This document shows positions 21,375 to 31,318 of a stretch of DNA of 64,000 nt, in pieces (positions within the stretch are counted from its first letter, which is position 1; the number at the start of each line of letters is the position of its first letter). The position numbers and the translations under genes are program-made. This DNA comes from Bactericera cockerelli. Lineage: Eukaryota > Arthropoda > Insecta > Hemiptera > Triozidae. A model generated the notes under the pieces. That model had not been told where the DNA came from. It ran no database searches and worked only from the letters and a program-made list of their open reading frames with translations. The stretch covers positions 5,383,022-5,447,021 of the forward strand of contig CM044961.1 of NCBI GenBank assembly GCA_024516035.1. Direction: 5' to 3'.

Positions 21375-21580
21375 ATCTCAGTGTTCAAACCGGAAGTTAT
21401 CAAACTCTCACGTCCACCGAGGTGAAGACTTCGTGATGCTGGCATTACGGCCCAACGCAGACTGGGTGAGGTTAATGTGGGTAGCAGGTTTGTGAGTTTC
21501 CTGCTAATGGAGGGTAACACCCCCGTCTTGATATCTCCATCCAGTCGAAAGCAAAACCAAAATTAAAAATAAATAAATAT
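21375..21580 (+). mobile_element. 5S-SINE body fragment (block B)
   Basis: Counterpart of 14690-14890: GAGGTGAAGACTTCGTGATG, GACTGGGTGAGGTTAATGTG, GTTTGTGAGTTTCCTGC and AATGGAGGGTAACACC. Confidence 0.65.
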
Positions 21581-21956
21581 AAGATGTCAAAAATTAATGT
21601 CGAGTCTTAACAACTATATTAATGCTTAACTCAGGTAAGATTTCTGCCTGTGTTTCCTATCCGTTGCCTTGGTTTGTGATTGATTGCACCAAAAAAAGAA
21701 ATCTGTTTGTTTGACTTCTCTACATAACCTCTGTGTTTTGACTCTTCTACATAACACCTATTCTGTGTAAAAAAATACTCACACCTCAGAACACGATTTC
21801 AAGATCTTTGTTTTTCACCGAACTCAGTACTGTCCATTGCAAGACTTACCCTTACCAATTTAACTAAAAAATAATGACTGTCCTTTACCGTAACCTCGCT
21901 CCCAAAAAAAAAAAATAGTTCTACCCTACCCAAAACTTAAAAAAGGCAATAAAAGG

Positions 21957-22122
21957 TAAAAAAGGTGCACCGGAACCGCTTTCGCATTACTTCAGGGCAC
22001 TTTACCTTTACACCCATGCCATTCCGGAAAAACTCGGTCAGAGTTTTCGCGCCGACCGGGATTCGAACCCACAAACTCCGGGTCAGCAACCAATGCTCTT
22101 AAGCAATGAGCCTTGGAGGTCG
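21957..22122 (-). mobile_element. S4 SINE (block B)
   Basis: Counterpart of 15471-15640: GCACCGGAACCGCTTTCGCA, ACACCCATGCCATTCCGG, GGGATTCGAACCC and GGTCAGCAACCAATGC. Confidence 0.75.
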
Positions 22123-22516
22123 GCTACCCGATTGTACCCTTGTCTAATTATCCAGACAACCTTTCAGGAGCCAAATCCTAATTCGAATCAATAAAATTAA
22201 ACACTAAAACTGTGCCAAATGTGCCATGCCAAAACCAACCAATCTCAGTCATGAGGTTGAACAACGTCGACCCTGCTTAAGCGGGATAAGACATCAGAGT
22301 AAAAGAAGACTTAAGCCCCCCCTCATCTTACGATAAAGACTGACCTGACACAATACAATGTATAATACATTATACATACAGAGTGTCTCGCTGGTTCGCT
22401 TAAAATGAACACTCCGTATACTAGTTACGTACACATACCCTAGAACGGCAACACCGCGATATAGACTGAAATTGAATGAAGACTGTCATTTTGTGATCCA
22501 CATAAAAATATTTTTC

Positions 22517-22695
22517 TGTCCCGTTAGCTTAGTGATCAAGGCGTTGGTCTGGTAAGAGGTCACTGATTTGAAACCCAGCCGGGACATGACAAGTTATCCT
22601 CCCTTTTGGATTTGGACCACATAATAATATGTCTTGGGCTTACTGCTGGAATAATGGGACTTATTAGTCCTAGTCGGGCAGTTTAAATTAGGTTA
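22517..22695 (+). mobile_element. S2-type SINE (block B)
   Basis: Counterpart of 16916-17092, better preserved: CCCGTTAGCTTAGTGATCAA, GACATGACAAGTTATCCTCC and GGGACTTATTAGTCCTAGTC. Confidence 0.75.
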
Positions 22696-22975
22696 TTTTT
22701 TTATTTATTTTTAACACCAAGTCAGAACGGTAAAAATCTTGTGGTCCTAAAGTGTTCAATTTTGAACTGATCAACATATCCCTATTTCCCTATGACAACA
22801 TTGTTCCTGACCATTTTCACATTCTTATAGCCCCTTGGCACTTTTTTAACCCTTTAAAAGTCAGCGTTCCTATTTAATACTATTTATTCTGGAGCCATTC
22901 ATTTGATCTTCTTTCAGTTCGCAGGCGCGATTGCTCGTAGCTTGTTAGAGCTCAACCTTGATGGTTTGGTAGGTA

Positions 22976-23150
22976 TTCTACCTTACTGTACATTGTATCA
23001 AATGATTTCGTGAAATATTTCAATTTACTGTTTGTATCAAATGATTTCGTGACATATTTCAATTTACTGTTTGTATCAAATGATTTCGTGAAATATTTCA
23101 ATTTATTGTACATTGTATCAAATGATTTCGTCAGGTATTTTACCTTGCTG
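22976..23150. repeat. 39-bp minisatellite (block B)
   Basis: Same four units as 17478-17668 with single-base changes (for example GTGACATATTTC). Same copy number in both versions, unlike the 33-bp array. Confidence 0.75.
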
Positions 23151-23605
23151 TACATTTTGCTGTAGATATTTTCACGGCGCGTGTCACATACAAGAGCAAG
23201 TATTGCATTCATAATTGTCAGTGCATTTTTAATGTTCTGCAGTACATTGTTCGATTTTACATAATTATGCATTGTATATCACACATAATATTCTATTTAT
23301 ATGATTTACTCTCTTTTAATATGATTTATTAAAGTGTTATAGGTACATGCTTATACATAGGTATTATAAATTCTAATTAATTTCTAGCTGTTTATAATAT
23401 AAATTAGGTAATAATAAATTTTAAACAAACGCCTTTTTTATTTCTTTTTAAATATAGCCCAAGAACTTATTTTTCAAATGTTACACTTTTTTTCTACTAA
23501 ATTGTAATTTTAAATCGTGTCATTCAACAAGTTTCTAACAAATCTGAACGACTCAAAATCACCATGGAATGATCATACTCACAAATTTAATCCTCACATA
23601 TCAAA

Positions 23606-24330
23606 CATCAAGCAAGCTTGTATTGTACTCTTCACATATCAAACATCAAGCAAGCTTGTACTCCTCACACATTAAACATCAAGCAAGCTTGTACTCCTCA
23701 CACATCAAACATCAAGCAAGCTTGTACTCATCACACATTAAACATCAAGCAAGCTTGTACTCCTCACACATCAAACATCAAGCAAGCTTGTACTCATCAC
23801 ACATTAAACATCAAGCAAGCTTGTACTCCTCACACATCAAACACCAAGCAAGCTTGCACTCCTCACACATCAAACATCAAGCAAGCTTGTTCTCATCACA
23901 CATCAAACATCAAGCAAGCTTGTTCTCATCACACATCAAACATCAAGCAAGCTTGTTCTCATCACACATCAAACATCAAGCAAGCTTGTTCTCATCACAC
24001 ATCAAACATCAAGCAAGCTTGTTCTCATCACACATCAAACATCAAGCAAGCTTGTTCTCATCACACATCAAACATCAAGCAAGCTTGTTCTCATCACACA
24101 TCAAACATCAAGCAAGCTTGTTCTCATCACACATCAAACATCAAGCAAGCTTGTTCTCATCACACATCAAACATCAAGCAAGCTTGTTCTCATCACACAT
24201 CAAACATCAAGCAAGCTTGTACTCATCACACATCAAACATCAAGCAAGCTTGTTCTCATCACAAATCAAACATCAAGCAAGCTTGTTCTCATCACAAATC
24301 AAACATCAAGCAAGCTTGTACTCCCTAGGT
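23606..24330. repeat. 33-bp minisatellite, 22 units (block B)
   Basis: Twenty-two units of the array that has 8 in block A. Units 10-19 are almost identical (TTGTTCTCATCACACATCAA) while the first nine vary between CTCCTCAC and CTCATCAC, so the middle was expanded recently. Each unit holds AAGCTT. The 269- and 236-codon frames across it are period artefacts. Confidence 0.9.
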
Positions 24331-24356
24331 TTTAATGCCTTTTATAGAAAAGATCT

Positions 24357-24467
24357 AACGATAGTTGATTACAAATAGACATATTTGGTTCAGCACGAGC
24401 CAACTTTTCCACTGAAGTTGGCTGGAGACCCTCACTCCACCCAGCTGTAGCCAAGCTGGTTACAACA
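24357..24467 (+). repeat. Short dispersed repeat (GAGCCAACTTTT family, block B)
   Basis: Counterpart of 18417-18530, same position directly after the 33-bp array. Confidence 0.65.
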
Positions 24468-24702
24468 ATTCAAGCATTTTCTTTTAGTCCTCAGAATACC
24501 TATATTATTTTATTTCTAGATTTTTGGTTGTTGTTTAAAATCTAATTTGTATTGCCTACTAGTGCTTTGTTTTACTAATTTTACAGGTGGTGTCGGACTC
24601 ACTACTGTCGCTTTTAATTTAATACTCTATTCTGTCAGCTTTCTATAGATCTTGTATATTTGCTTTGCTTGTATTCTATTCTCTTATTTTATTTTCAACT
24701 TT

Positions 24703-25104
24703 GGTCCGGATTATGAAACAGGATTAGATTGATTATCCTACACTTGCCTACGTCGATGGCGCATTGAATGCACCGGTTCTTGTAGGATCGCCAGGGTTAA
24801 TCCACGAAGTCTCACGTTCAGCGATGTGAGACTTCGTGAAGCTGGCATTCCAGCCCAACCCAAGCTGGGTGAGGTTACTGCGGGTAGCAGGTTTATGAGT
24901 TTCCTGAGAATGGAGGGTAACACCCCCGTCGTGATATGACCATGCAGTTGAAAGACCAAATTTAAAAAAAAAATCCGACTTTATCCCTCAACAGGCCTTT
25001 GGTGGGAATCTAAACCAATCACAACACATTTATATCAGCTGTTAACTGATAGTGGCTTGGATTAACAAATCTTACTTATTTAAACCTGTTTCATAATACG
25101 ACCC
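24703..25104. mobile_element. Harbinger-like MITE split by a 5S-SINE (block B)
   Basis: Left end GGTCCGGATTATGAAACAGG, right end CCTGTTTCATAATACGACCC; the halves flank the 5S-SINE at 24740-24965. Confidence 0.7.
24740..24965 (+). mobile_element. 5S-rRNA-derived SINE (block B)
   Basis: Head TACGTCGATGGCGCATTGAA, GCACCGGTTCTTG; body CCAACCCAAGCTGGGTGAGG and AATGGAGGGTAACACCCCCG. Differs from the block A copy by a small rearrangement after AGGGTTAA (extra CCACGAAGTCTCACGT). Confidence 0.75.
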
Positions 25105-25201
25105 TAAAGCTTTCACTTCTTTTCTAGATCTAGGTGGTGTCTGTTCTTCTTCTTTTGTCTAACTACCTTTTTTTTCATACTGCTTTCAGCTTAACCTCTA
25201 A

Positions 25202-25474
25202 GGGCCGAATTATGAAACAGGATTAAATATTTAGGATTTGTTAATTTGTGTGTGTCTGATGGGCTGGCGAAGCGGCGGATGTAACCCGCTAGTTTATATA
25301 TAAAACAGGACTAAAAATCTATGATTTGTTATTCCAAGCCACTATCACTTAACGGCTGATATAAATGCGCTGTTATAGGTTGAAAGTCCCACTAGAAGGC
25401 GTGTTAAGGGCAAAACAGAATTAGATTAATCCTGTTTTAATCATATTAACTCAATCCTGTCTCATAATTCTGAC
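25202..25474. mobile_element. Harbinger-like MITE (block B)
   Basis: GGGCCGAATTATGAAACAGG start; ends CCTGTCTCATAATTCTGACC. It lacks the S2 SINE of block A but carries about 70-85 bp (from 25237) with CTGGCGAAGCGGCGGATGTA between two partial copies of the MITE's left end. Confidence 0.65.
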
Positions 25475-26069
25475 CTACTTCTGCTTTATTTAAGTTCTAC
25501 TGTATTATTTCTTGCTTTTTTTTCCATTTCTTGCCTTTCATACTTTGATGTGACATTTTTTTTGTGACTGAATTAGTCCATTATTTATACATACGTGTAC
25601 GATATGTACATACATTTGTACATAGTGTAGACTTGTACATTTTATTTGTAGATACATAGTTACCATAAAGAGAATGGCTACTAAACATTGTATTATTAAG
25701 TAGGACGTTATTTATTTATTTTCATGATGTTTTACATAGTGTGGTTGTAGATATTCTTTGTACTATTTATAAAGAAAATAGCTATTGAACAATATGTTAT
25801 GAAGTATAATAATTTATTTTATTTGGAAGAAAAATCAAAATTCTTCAACATCTTGCTTGGTTAGGTATTTGAAACAGGGGTTTGTCCAGCGAATGGAGGG
25901 TAAAACCCCCGCCTGGTATGAATGGAGGGTAAAACCCCGCCTGTTATGATCGGTACGTTTAGACCAAAAAAATATGATGTAGAAATTATTGGTGAAACAA
26001 TAATGTAAAAAAAATAATTGAAAATGAATATTCATAGATTAATTTTTAATTACACAGTGATTTTTATTC
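25475..26069. other. No gene seen; AT-rich (block B)
   Basis: Counterpart of 19671-20248. 25880-25950 holds two copies of GAATGGAGGGTAAAACC, a relic of the SINE body. Confidence 0.5.
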
Positions 26070-26539
26070 GTATTAGGTAAATCTCTTTTAGCAACAGAAT
26101 AAAAAAAGCCTCTCGTGAAAATTTAGAGGTACATCGTACACTACTAATATTTTTATTATCTCGCTTTTTCTTAAAACTTTGAATAGTGAATAAAATTAAT
26201 TTTGTTAAGTGCATAATTTTATTTTTATTAAAAAAATAAAATAAAAACATTATTCTAACTTTTTTTAAAAAAGTGTACGCTCGTATTTTTAGACGGAATC
26301 TTAATGCTTTGAAATGCTTTCTTACGCTATGAATACTTTCTATTAAGGGGAAAAAATATTTCTGAATATTTTGTATTTTTCTGTTATTTTTTTTCTTTCT
26401 GTAGGTATATGAATTTTGATTTTTCTTCAAAATGTATTATTAATTTTCATAGTTCATAAATTGTGCATGTTTTGGATATTCATTTCATACAGCTTTGGTA
26501 CATTACATTTATACATAGTATGTACCGACACAATAATCC

Positions 26540-26545
<6 letters not shown>
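26070..26545. other. No gene seen; AT-rich unique DNA
   Basis: First unique sequence right of block B. The 126-codon frame on the - strand (26050-26430) is Lys/Phe-rich low complexity. Confidence 0.45.
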
Positions 26546-26583
<38 letters not shown>

Positions 26584-28441
26584 GCTACTGTCTACACCTC
26601 ACATAGAGATTAGGACTATGTGAGGCAATACCTGACAGATATATATGCGTTGGTTATTATTTGAGTGAGAAACGTATGATCAGAATAAATCTGGCTTCTC
26701 ACACATATTGTTAAAAGTATTCATAGCTGAAATCAATGGTGACTTGAGTAGGTGGCTTTTATTAGGGGCTGGTATGTTAGGGATGTAGAAAAATGTATTG
26801 TTGGTGCGTCTTAAGCGAGGATCAGGAATGGCTATTGGTGTGTTATGTATAAGGTACTCACTGCTTGTTCTCCCGTTGCAGATTTTTTTGAGCAATTTTA
26901 TTTGCTCACTTAGTCTCCTCTCTGCGAGAGTTTCTATGGGTAAATTTTCCACAAGCAGTTCATAACTAATGTAATGTGGATAAAGGGGATAAAAAGAATT
27001 TTCTTTGTGGAAAAGATGTCTTACGAAGCGGGCCTGTATGCGTTCTAAATCTTTTATGCCACATTGTGTGTTAGGTAGCCATACTGGGGAGCCATATTCC
27101 AGGAGAGGGCGGACAAGTGTGAGGTACAGTATTTTTACCACATCACAGTCAGGAATGGACTTGGAGTGTCTCATAACCATACCTAGTCTCCTATATGCTT
27201 TTTGTTGTATTTGACTTTTATGTTCATTAAACAGGAGGTTGTTTTGGAAGGTTATACCAAGATCTTTGTATTGTGTGACGTATTGTAGGGCAGTATTATT
27301 TATAGTGTAGTTGAACTGTATGGGTATAGAATTGATTGTGTAAGACATTATATTGCATTTGGCAGGATGAAAGTTTAGGCCAATTGAGTGTAACCATTTT
27401 GAAATTGAATTAATATCTTCTTGTAATTGTTGGCAATCTTGTAGGGTTTCTATTTCTTTGAATATTTTTAAATCGTCAGCATATAGGAGAACTTCAGAAT
27501 GTTTTACATGCTCATGTATATTATTATAGGTCAATATGAAAAGCAGACTACTCAACTTAGAACCTTGAACTACGCCTGACGGAGGATGGATAAAGTTAGA
27601 TTTGTGTTGTAAGTAGGTAACTGCTATTTTTCGATTTTGAAGATAACTGGCGAAGAATTTTATATTGGGAGGGGAGAATCCTGACTTGAAAAGCGCCGTT
27701 AAAATGGCATCATGTGATAGTTTATCGAAACATTTTTCGATATCGGTGTAACAAACATGAACTTCACCCTTTTTTGCCAATGATCTGGCAACAAAGTCAC
27801 TAAATTCTATAAGGTTCTCAACTGTGGATTTTTTAATAACAAATCCGTGCTGTTTGGTGGAAACTTTGTTGAATATAAAAGAAGATATTGAGTTGTAAAT
27901 TACTCCCTCAAATATTTTGGAGATAACATTGAGGTTTGAGATAGGACGGTGATTCGCAATATCCAGATCACCTGATTTTTTGGGGACTGGTGTGACATTG
28001 GACACTTTAAATTGAGATGGAAATGAACCTGTTTTTAATGAGTGGTTAAATATATGAGTAAGAGGAACTTTCAATTGTGCGATGCAGTTGCGAAATATTG
28101 TGGGTGGAATGCCATCTGGGCCAGGGGGTTTATTAATTGCCATCTTTTTGATTTCATATTCAACATCTTTTTCTGTTATCGAGTTTAGGTGGAAATACTC
28201 AGGATCGTCCTTTAACTGTGTGATATCAGGATCATAGCTAGATGTTTTTTGGTTATATGCGTTTTGAAAATGTTCAGCAAAAGAGTTTACTATATTCTGG
28301 GGGTCTGAGATGAATACATTTTTATATTTGAGGATTTTCTTAGGTGGTTCTTTCCCTTGGTCTTTGGTAAAGTCCCAGAACGGTTTACTGTTTCCTCTTT
28401 TTACTTGATATGTAATTTTATTTATATATGTTTGATAATCA
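26546..28441 (-). mobile_element. 5'-truncated non-LTR retrotransposon with poly(A) tail
   Basis: On the - strand: partial ORF, stop at 26680, ~100-bp 3' UTR, then 35 A's (26546-26580). The frame is open back to 28441, where it meets a second T run (28442-28459 on the + strand), so the element was 5'-truncated at or inserted into an older A tract. Endonuclease and ORF1 are absent. T-rich flanks hide any target duplication. Confidence 0.85.
26680..28440 (-). CDS. Reverse transcriptase of a non-LTR retrotransposon, N-terminally truncated
   Basis: RNA-dependent DNA polymerase that would copy the element's own RNA at a nicked target. The first Met in frame is at 28143 (487 residues), but about 99 more codons upstream are open and typical of this family (SKPFWDFTKDQG, then a linker), so the protein is cut off by the truncation and does not start at that Met. 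Numbering from that Met: GPDGIPP at 8-14, HRPISNLNVISK at 65-76, motif A TDIEKCFD at 133-140, SGVVQGSKLSSLLF at 189-202, catalytic YADD at 221-224, then the thumb and a C-terminal region with RFVRHLF. No frameshift or stop interrupts the RT domain. Clade is uncertain: probably within the Jockey/CR1-like group. It has no endonuclease left and cannot move on its own. Confidence 0.85.
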   Translation of the reverse strand, partial: DYQTYINKITYQVKRGNSKPFWDFTKDQGKEPPKKILKYKNVFISDPQNIVNSFAEHFQNAYNQKTSSYDPDITQLKDDPEYFHLNSITEKDVEYEIKKMAINKPPGPDGIPPTIFRNCIAQLKVPLTHIFNHSLKTGSFPSQFKVSNVTPVPKKSGDLDIANHRPISNLNVISKIFEGVIYNSISSFIFNKVSTKQHGFVIKKSTVENLIEFSDFVARSLAKKGEVHVCYTDIEKCFDKLSHDAILTALFKSGFSPPNIKFFASYLQNRKIAVTYLQHKSNFIHPPSGVVQGSKLSSLLFILTYNNIHEHVKHSEVLLYADDLKIFKEIETLQDCQQLQEDINSISKWLHSIGLNFHPAKCNIMSYTINSIPIQFNYTINNTALQYVTQYKDLGITFQNNLLFNEHKSQIQQKAYRRLGMVMRHSKSIPDCDVVKILYLTLVRPLLEYGSPVWLPNTQCGIKDLERIQARFVRHLFHKENSFYPLYPHYISYELLVENLPIETLAERRLSEQIKLLKKICNGRTSSEYLIHNTPIAIPDPRLRRTNNTFFYIPNIPAPNKSHLLKSPLISAMNTFNNMCEKPDLF

Positions 28442-28532
28442 TTTTTTTTTTTTTTTTTATTAATAATATGTATACAAATTTATTTTACATACGATTTTAT
28501 ATAATATGTATAATGTACATAGATTATTAGAC

Positions 28533-28745
28533 GTGCACTGGTAGTCAAGTGGTGAAGGCGCTTGTCTGGCAATCCAGGTAGCGTAGGGATCCGTTGGTTC
28601 GAATCCCACCCAGTGAACGAATTTTTCCTCATTAATTTGAGTTTGTGACCACATAATAATAAGACTCTGAGAGGGTTAGGTGGTAGAAATTAACCTCGCC
28701 TGGTGATTACCTTCCACTAAAGAGTAGGTATTATTATTATTATGA
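28533..28745 (+). mobile_element. S3 tRNA-derived SINE
   Basis: GTGCACTGGTAGTCAAGTGG box A region, GGTTCGAATCCCACCCAGTG box B region, body TTGAGTTTGTGACCACATAA and TAACCTCGCCTGGTG, (ATT)n end. Other copies at 36602, 37842, 40437 (inverted) and 41619. Confidence 0.85.
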
Positions 28746-29050
28746 ACATAGTTTGTAGATTCAATCAATCATCAAGCATGTGACATATTTTTTTCATATC
28801 AGAGTCGTCATACAAATGAAATTCCACTTTTGAGATCATACTTTTTTTTCTAAAATAAAAGTTAACTATTTCACAATATGTGATGAACAGTTCAACTTCA
28901 TTATTATTTCATGGAAAAAAAGTTTTCCATTCTTCTCTCAGTTGTATTTTACAACTTGAGAAAAAAAAAAAATGGTTTTGTTGAAAAGTTGTACAACTAT
29001 TGTCTGCTTATCTTTAGTCGGTTTTTGTCGTATCTAATAATAATAAATAC
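28746..29050. other. No gene seen; AT-rich
   Basis: Spacer between two SINEs with no recognised repeat. Confidence 0.4.
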
Positions 29051-29262
29051 TCCCGGTAGCTCAGTGGTAAAGGCGGCACTCTGTGAATCCAGAGGTTCCA
29101 GAAATCGTGGGTTCGAAACCCAACCGGGACATGACAAGTTATCCTCCCATTTTGGATTTTTACCACATGATAATACGTCTTGGGCTTACTGCTGCAATAA
29201 TGGGACTTACTAGTCCTAATCGGGCAGTATAAATAAGGCGATATTATTATTATTATTATACT
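29051..29262 (+). mobile_element. S2 SINE, well preserved
   Basis: TCCCGGTAGCTCAGTGGTAA, GGGTTCGAAACCCAACCGGG, GACATGACAAGTTATCCTCC, GGGCAGTATAAATAAGGCGA and (ATT)n. It retains a full box A and box B and could serve as the family reference in this window. Confidence 0.85.
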
Positions 29263-29303
29263 CTCCAGCCAGGTTAGTTCTCATTTTCTACCACCTAACC
29301 CTA

Positions 29304-29498
29304 AGGGCTATATTATGAAACAGGATGAGTAAATCTAAGCCGACCCTTAAATTTTATCAGCTGACAGATAGGTATTTTAAAACAAGATTTTCCGTCACAG
29401 CTCCGTTTCGCCACAGAGGTAATATACAGCTGTTGTCAAGGTGAAAGTTAAGGGATAGTGTCCACTAAGATTAACAAATCATGTTTCATAATTCGATC
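29304..29498. mobile_element. Harbinger-like MITE, long form
   Basis: GGGCTATATTATGAAACAGG to TTTCATAATTCGATC. The inner part (CGTCACAGCTCCGTTTCGCC, ACAGCTGTTGTCAAGGTGAA) is shared, inverted, with 42170-42410, so these two form a long subfamily distinct from the ~155-bp form. Confidence 0.65.
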
Positions 29499-29622
29499 AC
29501 ATGCTGTCTTATTATTATGTGGTCATATGCTGAATTAAATTTGTATCTTTAAATTTGTATCAAAATAAAGAGAAATTTATTATTATCATTATTATTTCAT
29601 CAATTCACCTATCTTTAACCTT

Positions 29623-29770
29623 TAAAAAAGGTAGTTGTGCCCCGGAACCGCTTTCGCATTACTTGAGGGCACTTTACCTTTACATCCATGCCGGAAACGG
29701 AAAAACTCGGTTAAAAAAAATTCCGCTCCGGCCGGGATTCGAACCCGCAACCTCCGGGTCAGCAATCAAA
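29623..29770 (-). mobile_element. S4 SINE
   Basis: GTGCCCCGGAACCGCTTTCG, TTACTTGAGGGCACTTTACC, GGGATTCGAACCCGCAACC and GGTCAGCAATC. The end of the head is truncated relative to 15471. Confidence 0.7.
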
Positions 29771-29841
29771 TCTTTAACTTGACGTTTCATTTCCACATTC
29801 TCGTTTCACTAATTCCCAGTTTCTCCCCTCCCCTCCCCCAG

Positions 29842-29918
29842 ACCGGCTCCGCAGAATGGGACACTTCTCTCGCACCTACACCGGTGGTTACGTGGTGCAC
29901 CACAAGCATAGCATCTGA
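29842..29918 (+). CDS. Possible terminal coding exon of an unknown host gene
   Basis: A pyrimidine tract ending CCCCTCCCCCAG (to 29841) looks like a 3' splice site and is followed by an island of higher GC than its surroundings. The frame starting in phase 2 at 29844 gives 24 residues beginning RLRRMGHFSRTYTGG and ending HHKHSI, then TGA at 29916-29918. The frame has varied composition, unlike the low-complexity frames around it. Another frame stays open to 30054. Upstream exons, if any, are not identifiable. I do not recognise the peptide; this rests on composition and the splice-like signal only. Confidence 0.2.
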
Positions 29919-30475
29919 GCGGTCGTGCTGCAACGCCGCCCAGCCAAGGTTTAACACTCGATGTTTGTTTTGTGGGACTGTTCATGTGTGTGGATCTAAC
30001 AAGTTTTTCGCGGCGAAAGTCGAATATGCGTCGGAAGATGTTGCTTCCAGCTGAGCTGAAATTGAAAGCTTTAGCTGTAAGTGTACGCTGAAATCTGTAT
30101 TACTTCCGAGAATTATTTCTAATATTAGAAGTCGGAAGTATTTTTTTTTTTTTCTTCCCCCTTCATATTTTACGGCGCTTTAACGAGGCCGTAGACCTGT
30201 CGTTCATGACGGATTCTCGGAAGCATTTTATTCGTATTTAAAAAAATATTAGTATTAAAAAAAATTTTGCTCCGATTTCATTTTTTTTTTTTTTTTTCTT
30301 TTTTTTTCATATTTTTGGGCGTTTCATAACCTACTGAGCAACTGGTTTTTTTAATGTATTTTATTTTCCTCGTCTCATGTTCATACAGTCATTTGCAATT
30401 TTATTTAAACACCCATGTTTTATCAATAAAATGTATTTCAGGCATTCATAAGTTATGTAATAGTGATATTATAAT
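29919..30475. other. GC-richer then AT-rich; possible 3' UTR
   Basis: 29919-30070 is CpG-containing and unlike the neighbouring repeats; 30100-30475 becomes T-rich. If 29842-29918 is a last exon, this would be its 3' UTR. Possible poly(A) signals (AATAAA) occur at about 30425 and 30654. Nothing else seen. Confidence 0.3.
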
Positions 30476-30650
30476 CTTGGACATTCTAATAGAAAATATC
30501 ATAATAGAATGTTGGTAAAAATATAATATAAAATATCACAATAGAATATTGATAAAAATCTAATATAAAATATCATAATAGAATGTTGATAAAAAACTAA
30601 TATAAAATATCATAATAAAATGTTGATCAAAATATAATTTTACGAAATGT
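30476..30650. repeat. AT-rich tandem repeat, ~37-40 bp
   Basis: About four copies of TATAAAATATCATAATAGAA followed by TGTTGATAAAAA-type sequence. Confidence 0.7.
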
Positions 30651-30868
30651 CGAAATAAATCTTATTATTAGTTGGGAATAGTTCCCAATATTATATTGGA
30701 TTATTTTCCTTCTTTTAATGAACTTGCTTGCTCTTGGCCATTTTCCTTTGAGCGTACACTTACTCTTAAGTGATTTTTATATATTTCAGCTATTTTGATT
30801 TTGTTTTTGAATAACGAGGCCTGGGTGAATGGGGATGTTGTCTTTGACAGCAGATAAGTAATTCATGA

Positions 30869-31078
30869 GAGGTTCCAAAAACTATCCAGGATAGAAACTT
30901 AAAATATTGGGAATTGAATGTACGACACCAGATAGATATAAGTAGGAGGTTCCAAAAACTATCCAGGATGTAAACTTAAAATATTGGGAATAGAATGTAC
31001 GACACCAGATAGATATAAGTAGGAGGTTCCAAAGACTATCCAGGATTTAAACTTAAAATATTGGGAATAGAATGTAGT
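30869..31078. repeat. 77-bp tandem repeat, ~2.7 copies
   Basis: GGTTCCAAAAACTATCCAGG starts at 30871, 30948 and (one change) 31025, giving an exact 77-bp period. Units also contain ATTGGGAATAGAATGTACGA. Differences are few, so the array is young. Confidence 0.85.
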
Positions 31079-31176
31079 ACATTTTAGAATCTACATTATC
31101 AACCTGTCCAGAATTGTCAGTTATGAATTATTTGTGCCATTTACAAATTAAAATAAAATTAGCCATGTTGTTGTTG

Positions 31177-31318
31177 TAGCTTGATCGATAAGGCGGCAGA
31201 CTTGTAACCTGGAGGTCGGTGGTTCAAGTCCCGGTTTCGGCAAAGATTTAGTAAAACAAGTTTGAGTAGATGTGACATCGCGAAAGTGATAAACACATGT
31301 AGGATAACTTTTTTTTTT
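31177..31318 (+). mobile_element. S1 SINE
   Basis: TAGCTTGATCGATAAGGCGG, GGTTCAAGTCCCGGTTTCGG, body GTAGATGTGACATCGCGAAA, ending at a T run. It lacks the first ~12 bp of the head and is preceded by (GTT)n. Confidence 0.8.

Larger units (their letters stand above)
20349..26069. repeat. Block B: right-contig start, redundant with block A
   Basis: Starts GGGGAAGGGAGCCGTAATGC, matching 13720 onwards, and ends at the point (GTGATTTTTATTC, 26057-26069) where block A runs into the gap. Right of 26069 the sequence is unique. About 800 bp shorter than block A because it lacks three insertions, partly offset by a longer 33-bp array and a ~70-bp B-only insertion (25237-25320). Confidence 0.85.

Noticed and set aside
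23606..24330. CRISPR-like array
   Set aside because: Repeats are contiguous with no unique spacers, and the genome is animal.
23569..24378. 269- and 236-codon frames with an 11-residue repeat, as a repetitive protein gene
   Set aside because: The frames exist only because the 33-bp period is a multiple of three and lacks stops. Two frames are open at once, the shorter block A version differs in length, and there is no start context or flanking exon signal.
26050..26430. 126-codon - strand frame as a gene
   Set aside because: Lys/Phe/Ile-rich translation of AT-rich DNA; it begins inside block B homology and has no recognisable pattern.
29051..29130. Genuine tRNA gene
   Set aside because: Box A and B are good, but the sequence continues into the S2 SINE body with an (ATT)n tail, and many copies exist in the window. 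The same holds for the S1, S3, S4 and S5 heads.
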